This document shows, in pieces, positions 1 through 5,158 of a stretch of 5,272 nucleotides of DNA. Position 1 is the first letter of the stretch; each line of letters starts with the position of its first letter. The notes under the pieces are model-generated. The model was not told the DNA's origin. It worked only from the letters and a program-made list of their open reading frames with translations, and did no database searches. Position numbers and translations under genes: made by a program. Origin of the DNA: UBA3071 sp965369635 (lineage in GTDB: Bacteria; Chloroflexota; Anaerolineae; UBA3071). The stretch lies in contig CBDURC010000211.1 of assembly GCA_965369635.1 (NCBI GenBank), positions 1 to 5,272 of the forward strand, given 5' to 3'.

Positions 1-1
1 G

Positions 2-415
2 GCCAGAGTACGGCTGTCGGGCGAACGGGTCAGAGGTGAGCTGGTTCGCAAGATCGAGGAACTGAGCGGCCAGAACCTGCTGGCCTGCAATCAGTGTGGC
101 AAGTGCTCGGCCGGGTGTCCAGCGGCTACGGTCATGGATCTACTGCCCAACCAGGTGATCCGCTACGCCCAGTTCGGGTTGGAGCAGGTGCTGGAAGCAA
201 AAAGCATCTGGATCTGCACCTCTTGTCAGACGTGTTACGCCCGCTGTCCGCACGGTGTGGATCTGAGCCGGATCATGGAAGCGCTACGGGTCATTGCCCT
301 CGAACAAGGAGGCGACCACCTGCGCCCACAGGAACTCGATCCAGACGAGGTTGCTGAGATGCCTCAACTGGCGGTCATTGCCGGCTTCCGCAAGTACACC
401 ATGATGGGGGGCTAG
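2..415 (+). CDS. hdrC: HdrC-like 4Fe-4S ferredoxin subunit, 5' end cut by window edge
   Basis: This is the C-terminal 137 residues of a heterodisulfide reductase subunit C-like protein, a small cytosolic electron carrier expected to hold two [4Fe-4S] clusters and to pass electrons to or from the HdrB-like subunit encoded next. Two classical CxxCxxCxxxCP motifs are visible: CNQCGKCSAGCP (Cys 29, 32, 35, 39 counted from the first full codon) and CTSCQTCYARCP (Cys 72, 75, 78, 82). The spacing and the phrase LSGQNLLACNQCGKC are typical of HdrC. No membrane segment is seen, so this is the soluble type, not the cytochrome-linked HdrE type. The true start lies outside the window. Base 1 is a G that would end the preceding codon, so the start could be immediately upstream, but this cannot be decided here. 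The stop abuts the hdrB-like ATG with no spacer, indicating translational coupling. Confidence 0.9.
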   Translation, partial: ARVRLSGERVRGELVRKIEELSGQNLLACNQCGKCSAGCPAATVMDLLPNQVIRYAQFGLEQVLEAKSIWICTSCQTCYARCPHGVDLSRIMEALRVIALEQGGDHLRPQELDPDEVAEMPQLAVIAGFRKYTMMGG

Positions 416-1303
416 ATGCCAATTCCCTACTACCCTGGCTGCACGCTTTCGACCAAGGGTCGCGGCTACGATGCCTCGGGGCGGGCAGTGGCGAAGGCGC
501 TGGGGCTGGAGCTGGAAGAGCTCCAGGACTGGAACTGCTGTGGCGCTACGTTCCCACTGGCGGTGGACAATCTCCTGGCCATGACGGGACCGACACGGGT
601 GCTGGTGGAAGCGCGTGCACACAGCGAGCGGTTGGTCACCCTCTGCGCCATTTGCTACAACGTCCTCAAGCGCACCAACCACTTCCTGCAGAGCGACGAC
701 GAAAAGCGGGATCGCATCAACTACTTCATTGAAGCGGACTACGCGGGCGACCTGCGGGTACAGCACTTCCTGGAGATCCTGCGAGATGAGCTGGGATTCG
801 AGGCCCTGAAGCAACGAGTGGACGAGGCAAGGAAGGAGACAGGGAAGTCACTGGAAGGCCTGAGAGTTGCTCCGTACTACGGCTGCCTGCTCCTGCGTCC
901 AGAGAAGGAACTGCAACTGGATAACGCTGAGGATCCCCGCATTCTGGAGGATTTGCTCGCGGCAATAGGCTGCGATCCGGTGGACTTCTCCCATCGCGTC
1001 GAATGCTGCGGCTCCTATCTGCTGGTCACCTCGCCCGATCTGGCGGCTGATATGTCCTACGCGGTGCTGCAGTCAGCGGCCCGCAACGGTGCGCACTTGC
1101 TGGTGACCGCCTGCCCACTGTGTCAGTACAATCTGGACCACAAGCAAGCAGAGATGGCTCGTCAGCATCCAGGCTTCAAGCCGCTGCCCGTGCTATACTT
1201 CACCCAGTTGATGGGATTGGCGCTGGGATTAGCAAGCGACGACTGGGGTTGGGAGTTGCATCACGTGGATCCGCGGCCAGTGCTAGCCGGTCATGGGTTA
1301 TGA
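416..1303 (+). CDS. hdrB: HdrB-like subunit with two CCG (cysteine-rich) domains
   Basis: The 295-residue protein matches heterodisulfide reductase subunit B in length and layout. It has two complete cysteine-rich CCG motifs: Cys9-X31-Cys41Cys42-X34-Cys77-X2-Cys80, and Cys157-X39-Cys197Cys198-X34-Cys233-X2-Cys236. In methanogen HdrB these cysteines bind two noncubane [4Fe-4S] clusters that reduce the CoM-S-S-CoB disulfide. CCG domains also occur in GlpC, in TfrB and in the SdhE/MfrE subunit of E-type succinate dehydrogenases and fumarate reductases. All ten motif cysteines are present, so both clusters could form. No membrane helix is apparent. The ATG follows the hdrC stop directly and a G-rich stretch (TGGGGGG, about 406-412) can serve as its ribosome site. 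The next gene is an FrdB-like protein, so the physiological partner is probably a fumarate/succinate flavoprotein and not HdrA. The actual thiol or quinone substrate is unknown. Confidence 0.92.
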   Translation: MPIPYYPGCTLSTKGRGYDASGRAVAKALGLELEELQDWNCCGATFPLAVDNLLAMTGPTRVLVEARAHSERLVTLCAICYNVLKRTNHFLQSDDEKRDRINYFIEADYAGDLRVQHFLEILRDELGFEALKQRVDEARKETGKSLEGLRVAPYYGCLLLRPEKELQLDNAEDPRILEDLLAAIGCDPVDFSHRVECCGSYLLVTSPDLAADMSYAVLQSAARNGAHLLVTACPLCQYNLDHKQAEMARQHPGFKPLPVLYFTQLMGLALGLASDDWGWELHHVDPRPVLAGHGL

Positions 1304-1323
1304 TAGTTTTCAACCTGATCGGT

Positions 1324-1389
1324 GACGAAGGACGAACGACGAAGGACGAACACCGCACAGATCGGTCGTTGGTCATTCGTCCTTCGTCG
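1324..1389. repeat. Heptamer-built tandem and inverted repeat (hairpin element)
   Basis: Four head-to-tail copies of the heptamer GACGAAS (S = G or C) run from 1324 to 1351. The opposite strand carries degenerate copies of the same heptamer from 1388 back to about 1361. As a result 1337-1350 is a perfect 14-nt inverted repeat of 1376-1389. A longer, imperfect pairing of 1324-1350 with 1362-1388 matches at 22 of 27 positions around an 11-nt loop. The two pairings exclude each other because the left arm is itself a 14-nt direct repeat. The element sits in the 106-nt gap between the hdrB-like and frdB-like genes. It could be a folded mRNA segment or a mobile short-repeat family. There is no T-run after it, so it is not a typical intrinsic terminator. 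Confidence 0.85.
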
Positions 1390-1398
1390 GATTGTATT

Positions 1399-1403
1399 GG
1401 AGG
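1399..1403 (+). promoter_or_regulatory. Ribosome binding site GGAGG deciding the start at 1410
   Basis: GGAGG lies six bases before the ATG at 1410. The only upstream alternative start is a TTG at 1392, which lies before this site, so 1410 is chosen. Confidence 0.8.
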
Positions 1404-1409
1404 CAAGAG

Positions 1410-2090
1410 ATGAACGAAGAACTCGTGCCCGTTTTCATCATGGGCAAGCGCTACGACGTGCCGCCCAGTCTGACCATCATGAAGGCCATGGAGTATGCTG
1501 GCTATCAACTGATACGAGGCGTGGGTTGCCGGGGTGGCTTCTGCGGCGCCTGCGGCACCGTTTATCGGCTCAGGGACGACGACACGCTCTACTTCGGCCT
1601 CGCCTGCCAGACGGTGGTGCAGCCCCACATGTACCTGGTGCAGATCCCCTTCTTCCCTGCACAACGGGCCGAATACGACCTCAGCAAGCTGGTACCCCGT
1701 CCTGAGCAGCTCTTCAGCCTGTATCCCGAATTGCTCCGCTGCCTGGGCTGCGGCACCTGCACCAAAGCCTGCCCGCAGGACCTGGACGTGAAGGGCTACA
1801 TGGCGGCTGCCATGCGCGGCGACATCGCCCGCGTGGCCGACATGTCTTTCGACTGCATCATGTGCGGGTTGTGCGCCGCCCGCTGTCCGGTGGGCGAGGC
1901 CCAGTACAACATCGCCGTCCTGTGCCGCAGGCTCTATGGCCGCTACCTGGCGCCCCGCTCGCAGCACCTGGAAGATCGGCTGGCAGAGATCGAGGCCAAC
2001 AAGTTCGATGAGGCTCTGGGGGAACTGAAGGGCCTGAACGTGGAGGAGTTGAAGGAGCGATACAACGCGCGAGATATCGAGCCGAAGTGA
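1410..2090 (+). CDS. FrdB/SdhB-like iron-sulfur protein: 2Fe-2S domain plus two 4Fe-4S motifs
   Basis: The 226-residue protein joins an N-terminal [2Fe-2S] ferredoxin fold to a C-terminal dicluster domain, the order seen in fumarate reductase and succinate dehydrogenase subunit B. The 2Fe-2S ligands are Cys40, 45, 48 and 66. The last gap is 17 residues, longer than the roughly 11 usual in classical SdhB. The dicluster motifs are CLGCGTCTKACP (Cys111, 114, 117, 121) and CIMCGLCAARCP (Cys149, 152, 155, 159). Classical SdhB lacks one cysteine in its last motif and makes a [3Fe-4S] cluster. Here all four are present, so a second [4Fe-4S] cluster is predicted, as reported for E-type enzymes. The acidic/basic C-terminal tail (about 180-226) looks helical. 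Its place between an hdrB-like gene and a FrdA-type flavoprotein suggests it bridges electrons between the two. An alternative is a general ferredoxin-like adaptor. Confidence 0.9.
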   Translation: MNEELVPVFIMGKRYDVPPSLTIMKAMEYAGYQLIRGVGCRGGFCGACGTVYRLRDDDTLYFGLACQTVVQPHMYLVQIPFFPAQRAEYDLSKLVPRPEQLFSLYPELLRCLGCGTCTKACPQDLDVKGYMAAAMRGDIARVADMSFDCIMCGLCAARCPVGEAQYNIAVLCRRLYGRYLAPRSQHLEDRLAEIEANKFDEALGELKGLNVEELKERYNARDIEPK

Positions 2091-2099
2091 GAGTCCGAA

Positions 2100-2116
2100 C
2101 CCCGCTTGGGGCGGGG
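2100..2116 (+). other. GC-rich hairpin in the gap between the frdB-like and frdA-like genes
   Basis: CCCCGC (2100-2105) and GCGGGG (2111-2116) form a six-base-pair stem around a five-base loop, starting 10 nt after the frdB-like stop. No T-run follows, so it is not a convincing intrinsic terminator. It may protect the 3' end of the upstream message or tune expression of the next gene. The rest of the 151-nt gap (2091-2241) shows no reading frame or clear promoter. Confidence 0.4.
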
Positions 2117-2230
2117 CGAACCCTTGCCAAGGCTTGACAGCAACTCCCAGGCCAGCAATACGCCGTCAATGCTGAAGTGACGGGTTCCTATGCCGAGACT
2201 ATTCACAACCTTCGCAAGGGCAAGTTGATT

Positions 2231-2235
2231 AGGAG
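2231..2235 (+). promoter_or_regulatory. Ribosome binding site AGGAG deciding the start at 2242
   Basis: AGGAG is six bases before the ATG at 2242. An in-frame TTG at 2236 directly touches the site and would be too close, so 2242 is preferred. Confidence 0.8.
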
Positions 2236-2241
2236 TTGAAG

Positions 2242-3870
2242 ATGTCGTACACAGCCGAAATGCGGGAATCGATCAAGAGCGTTGAAGCCTCGCGCTCGCA
2301 GCGGATGCAAGAGACGCACCGACGGCTGACACCGGAGGAACAGCAAGAACTGCTGCGCCATTTCCACCCTGACTACGTGGTGGAAGGTATGCGCGAGATC
2401 CGCGTGGGCCCCAACGCCGGCGACCGTACGCCCAACGAATTCGCCGACCTCCTGGAAGCCCGCAGTCGCGTTGATCCCCGCACCTTTGACCTGAGCAGGG
2501 TAGACTACGAGACCGACGTGCTGATCATTGGCGGCGGCGGCGCAGGAGCCTCGGCGGCGTTGCTGGCACTGGAGCAGTCGGTTCGCGTCCTCGTGGCCAC
2601 CAAGCTGCGCTTCGGCGATGCCAACACAATGATGGCCCAGGGCGGCATTCAGGCCGCCGACCGGCCCGAGGACTCGCCAGCTATCCACTACCTGGACGTG
2701 ATCGGGGGAGGACACTTCACCAACATCCCCGAGTTGGTCGAAGCGCTGGTGATCGACGCTCCTGGTGTCATCCAGTGGCTGGAGAGCCTGGGCTGTATGT
2801 TCGATAAGCAACCCGACGGTACCATGGTCGAAGCCCACGGTGGCGGCACGTCCCGCAAGCGGATGCACTCGGCCCGCGACTACAGCGGAGCAGAGATCAT
2901 GCGCACCTTGCGGGACGAGGTGCACAACCGACCCGGCATCCAGGTGCTGGAATTCGCCCCGGCCGTCGAGTTGGTTCTGGACGACAAGGGCCAGGCCGCA
3001 GGTGCCATCCTGATGAACCTGGAAACCGGCGACTACTTGTTGGTGAAGGCCAAGACAATCGTCCTGGCCACCGGCGGCAGCGGCCGCCTGCACTACCAGG
3101 GTTTCCCCACGACCAACCACTACGGCGCCACCGGAGATGGCGTGGTGATGGCCTACCGGGTCGGGGCCGAGCTGGCCTTCATGGACACGATGCAATACCA
3201 CCCCACCGGGGCAGCTTACCCCGAGCAGATTGTGGGCCTGCTGGTGACCGAGAAGGTGCGCGGCCTGGGCGCGCAGGTGGTGAACGTCGAAGGCAAGCAG
3301 TTCGTCTACCCGCTGGAGACGCGCGACGTGGAGGCGGCGGCGCTCATCCGCGAGTGCAGTGAACGGGGCAACGGCGTCACGACTCCCACGGGCCAGCCGG
3401 GCGTGTGGCTCGATTCCCCCATGATCGAACTCCTGACAGGGCCGGGCACCATCGAAAAGGCGTTGCCGGCCATGGTGCGGCAGTTCAAGCGCTTCGACAT
3501 AGACATCACCATCGAACCCATGCTGGTGTATCCCACGCTGCACTACCAGAACGGCGGCGTGTTGCTCAAGGCCGACGGCTCGACGACGGTGCCCAACCTG
3601 TTCGGCGCTGGCGAAATCTCTGGCGGCGTGCACGGACGCAACCGGTTGATGGGCAACTCGCTGTTGGAGATCACTGTCTTCGGACGTCGAGCGGGACGGG
3701 CGGCTGCGCTGAAGGCTAAGGAAGTGAAAGCAGGGCGACTAACGTTGGATCACCTGGTGGATTGGGAGAAGCAGTTGGCCGAGGCCGAGCTGAGCCCCGA
3801 GATCTTGTCGCCCATGTTGCTGCCAGAATACACGCGCCACGAGCGCCAGGGAGAGCAGTCAGCGGAATAG
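2242..3870 (+). CDS. frdA: FrdA/SdhA/NadB-family flavoprotein, probable fumarate reductase catalytic subunit
   Basis: The 542-residue FAD protein is predicted to interconvert fumarate and succinate. The dinucleotide-binding motif GGGGAG is at 97-102. Residues matching the family active site are all visible: His320 in HPTG, Thr336-Glu337, Arg361 in TRD (the proton-shuttle arginine position), His434 in LHYQNGG, and Arg468 in GRNRLMGNSL. The site that carries covalent FAD in classical SdhA/FrdA (SHT) reads ANT (residues 127-129), so His is replaced by Asn and FAD should be non-covalent, as in NadB. About 92 hydrophilic residues precede the Rossmann strand, with no signal peptide. Only about 56 residues follow FGRRAG (480-485), so the usual long C-terminal helical domain is missing although the reading frame is intact. 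The segment GGTSRKRMHSARDYSG (from about 201) resembles NadB, so another dicarboxylate substrate is possible. The FeS-gene neighbours favour fumarate reductase over aspartate oxidase. Confidence 0.9.
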   Translation: MSYTAEMRESIKSVEASRSQRMQETHRRLTPEEQQELLRHFHPDYVVEGMREIRVGPNAGDRTPNEFADLLEARSRVDPRTFDLSRVDYETDVLIIGGGGAGASAALLALEQSVRVLVATKLRFGDANTMMAQGGIQAADRPEDSPAIHYLDVIGGGHFTNIPELVEALVIDAPGVIQWLESLGCMFDKQPDGTMVEAHGGGTSRKRMHSARDYSGAEIMRTLRDEVHNRPGIQVLEFAPAVELVLDDKGQAAGAILMNLETGDYLLVKAKTIVLATGGSGRLHYQGFPTTNHYGATGDGVVMAYRVGAELAFMDTMQYHPTGAAYPEQIVGLLVTEKVRGLGAQVVNVEGKQFVYPLETRDVEAAALIRECSERGNGVTTPTGQPGVWLDSPMIELLTGPGTIEKALPAMVRQFKRFDIDITIEPMLVYPTLHYQNGGVLLKADGSTTVPNLFGAGEISGGVHGRNRLMGNSLLEITVFGRRAGRAAALKAKEVKAGRLTLDHLVDWEKQLAEAELSPEILSPMLLPEYTRHERQGEQSAE

Positions 3871-3884
3871 CGGAAGTACGGAAT
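3861..3884. repeat. Three degenerate 8-nt tandem repeats across the frdA-like stop codon
   Basis: AGCGGAAT (3861-3868), AGCGGAAG (3869-3876) and TACGGAAT (3877-3884) are consecutive octamers that share CGGAA. The stop codon TAG (3868-3870) lies across the first junction. This may be a short-repeat family of the host genome like the heptamers at 1324-1389. Three short units could also arise by chance. Confidence 0.5.
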
Positions 3885-3899
3885 CGGGATGGTTGTGGT

Positions 3900-3928
3900 T
3901 TGACAGCGGAGGCAAAGGCCGGTATAAT
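3900..3928 (+). promoter_or_regulatory. Perfect-consensus sigma-70 promoter for the tRNA-Leu gene
   Basis: TTGACA (3900-3905) and TATAAT (3923-3928) are separated by 17 bases, matching the housekeeping sigma factor consensus at all twelve positions and at optimal spacing. Transcription would start near 3934-3936, giving only a few leader bases before the mature tRNA at 3941. This makes the tRNA a separate, strongly transcribed unit and not part of the redox operon. Confidence 0.93.
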
Positions 3929-3940
3929 CGCATCGTAATA

Positions 3941-4023
<83 letters not shown>

Positions 4024-4137
4024 CTTTGATACGGGTCTTGGATACTCTCTTCCTTCTCTCTGCAGCCGAGCCGCACCGTAGCTCGCTGGAGATCCCTACT
4101 ATAGGTTGCGCACAAGAGACCGCTCGGCGCTTCGAGT

Positions 4138-4157
4138 GGGGTCAAGCGGTCGACCCC
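4138..4157 (+). terminator. Possible weak hairpin between the tRNA and the DUF3467-like gene
   Basis: GGGGTC (4138-4143) and GACCCC (4152-4157) form a six-pair stem with an eight-base loop, followed by CGTTTGTTCTG, only loosely T-rich. It could end the tRNA transcript or fold in the leader of the next gene. The remainder of 4024-4190 shows no supported gene or clear promoter. Confidence 0.3.
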
Positions 4158-4190
4158 CGTTTGTTCTGTATCGCCAAGGAAGGGGCCTCA

Positions 4191-4502
4191 ATGACGAACA
4201 GTAAGCCGGCGGGCAGGAATATCCCGCTGAAATGGATTGTCCCACCGGACATGCCCGCGACCTATGCCAACAACATCACCGTCCAACACACAAAGGCTGA
4301 GTTCTTCATCACCTTCTATCAGGCGAAGCCTCCGATGGGGCTGTCAGCCGAGGAGATGCTAGCGCTTGAGGAGCTTCAGGTCCACGCCGTTGCCCAGATT
4401 GTGGTCCCTGCAGCGAACATGCCAGGTTTCGCGAAGGCTCTTGCGGAGAATCTGAAACGACATGGTTCAGTACCTTGGGATGAAGCTGAGGGGGAGGGCT
4501 AG
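4191..4502 (+). CDS. DUF3467-like small protein
   Basis: The 103-residue soluble protein fits the DUF3467 pattern: a beta-rich N-terminal part, YANNITVQHTKAEFFITFYQA (residues 25-45), then VHAVAQIVVPAANMPGFAKAL (64-84) followed by AENLKRH. The family's function is not established. Members are short and occur alone or beside other small genes. The middle (46-62) is a variable linker. The ATG at 4191 is preceded by AAGGAAGGGG (4176-4185), a good ribosome site. A longer reading from a TTG at 4026 would start right after the tRNA and has no such site. Four bases separate its stop from the next start, so it is probably cotranscribed with the toxin-antitoxin-like pair downstream. The assignment is from motif memory, and the role in the cluster is unknown. 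Confidence 0.75.
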   Translation: MTNSKPAGRNIPLKWIVPPDMPATYANNITVQHTKAEFFITFYQAKPPMGLSAEEMLALEELQVHAVAQIVVPAANMPGFAKALAENLKRHGSVPWDEAEGEG

Positions 4503-4506
4503 AATC

Positions 4507-4806
4507 ATGTGGTACCCAACATGCGATACTCAGGACCAGACTTCAACATCTGTGCTCGCCGGTCTTCTCAGCAATCACTCTGGTACTTCCGTCGGACGGA
4601 GGGCATTTGCTTCCATGATGTCAGATCGTGATACCTCCAAAGATCGAGCGAAGGCAGAGTTGATCCTAGACAACCTGCTGCATTCTGGTGAAGAGGCCGA
4701 AGATGCTCTATTGGTATCTGCCTCGGGCATTCTCCAGTCGCTGCTAGATCAGGCGCGACGGGAACAGTTCTCCTCCGACTGGGAGCGAGAACTCTATGAG
4801 CTATAG
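4507..4806 (+). CDS. Unrecognised small protein, candidate antitoxin of the RelE-like toxin
   Basis: I do not recognise this 99-residue protein. Its stop overlaps the start of the RelE-like gene by 11 nt, the usual arrangement of an antitoxin upstream of its toxin. Residues 38-99 are rich in charged amino acids and predicted helical, and the C-terminal stretch ending in SSDWERELYEL is acidic and amphipathic, as expected of a segment that wraps a RelE toxin. No clear ribbon-helix-helix or helix-turn-helix DNA-binding motif is seen. The start at 4507 follows GGGGAGGG (4491-4498) by eight bases. Starts at 4615 or 4618 (62-63 residues) are possible and would remove a Ser/Thr-rich N-terminus that looks poorly structured. 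The antitoxin role is inferred from position only. Confidence 0.6.
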   Translation: MWYPTCDTQDQTSTSVLAGLLSNHSGTSVGRRAFASMMSDRDTSKDRAKAELILDNLLHSGEEAEDALLVSASGILQSLLDQARREQFSSDWERELYEL

Positions 4807-5158
4807 CGTTGTCTATGGCAAGACATTCAAACGCAATCTCAAGCGCCTGGAGAAGAAGTACCGACACGCGCGAGATGATGTGCGCGACGCCATTGACGTG
4901 CTCCAAGACCGACCTCGACTTGGGGATCTCATTCGGGGAAGTGACGGAGCGCGCAAGCTACGGGTGCGGAACCGCGATGCTCGAAAGGGCAAGAGAGGCG
5001 GGTACCGTCTGATCTATGCCGTCGATGAACTCCCGGAGCGAGTGCTGTACATGCTCATGCTCTTCTCCAAGTCAGAGCAAGAGGATGTCGCGACGAGCGA
5101 TGTCCAAGTTGCGCTCGACGAGGCAGCAGCAACTCTCGAACCCGAGGTAAGGACATAG
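4796..5158 (+). CDS. RelE/ParE-family toxin (predicted mRNA interferase)
   Basis: The 120-residue protein has the RelE-superfamily pattern: a beta strand and basic helix pair at the N-terminus (FKRNLKRLEKKY, 11-22), the RPRLGDLI turn (39-46), then ARKLRVRN (52-59), RKGKRGGYRLIYAV (63-76) and a final strand and tail YMLMLFSKSEQEDV (85-98). The KGKRGGYR..Y and SKSEQEDV blocks are typical of this RelE-type toxin subgroup, which usually cleaves mRNA on the ribosome. Basic residues Lys54, Arg56, Arg58, Lys64, Lys66, Arg67 and Arg71 could bind RNA. The last 20 residues are an acidic extension beyond the core. The ATG overlaps the preceding gene and is served by GGGAG at 4781-4785. The frame is intact, so the toxin could be active. 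A ParE-like gyrase target cannot be excluded. Confidence 0.85.
   Translation: MSYSVVYGKTFKRNLKRLEKKYRHARDDVRDAIDVLQDRPRLGDLIRGSDGARKLRVRNRDARKGKRGGYRLIYAVDELPERVLYMLMLFSKSEQEDVATSDVQVALDEAAATLEPEVRT

Noticed and set aside
416..1303. Calling the CCG protein GlpC, glycolate oxidase GlcF or LutA
   Set aside because: GlpC and GlcF carry their own N-terminal 4Fe-4S motifs in one chain and LutA is shorter. Here the ferredoxin part is a separate HdrC-like gene and the length fits HdrB.
1200..1967. A 255-codon open frame on the - strand across the hdrB/frdB gap
   Set aside because: It is Ala/His/Gly-rich shadow sequence over two well-supported + strand genes and runs through the heptamer repeat. 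No motif or ribosome site supports it.
2134..2162. TTGACA at 2134-2139 as the -35 of an internal promoter for the frdA-like gene
   Set aside because: At 16-18 nt downstream the sequence (CAATACG) does not resemble TATAAT, so no promoter can be supported.
2203..3633. A 476-codon open frame on the - strand opposite the frdA-like gene
   Set aside because: It mirrors the codon pattern of a GC-rich gene, has low-complexity His/Gly/Val-rich content, resembles no family, and the + strand gene is unmistakable.
4026..4190. Extending the DUF3467-like protein upstream to the TTG at 4026 (158 residues)
   Set aside because: That start is three bases after the tRNA with no ribosome site, the added residues do not fit the family, and a good site precedes the ATG at 4191.
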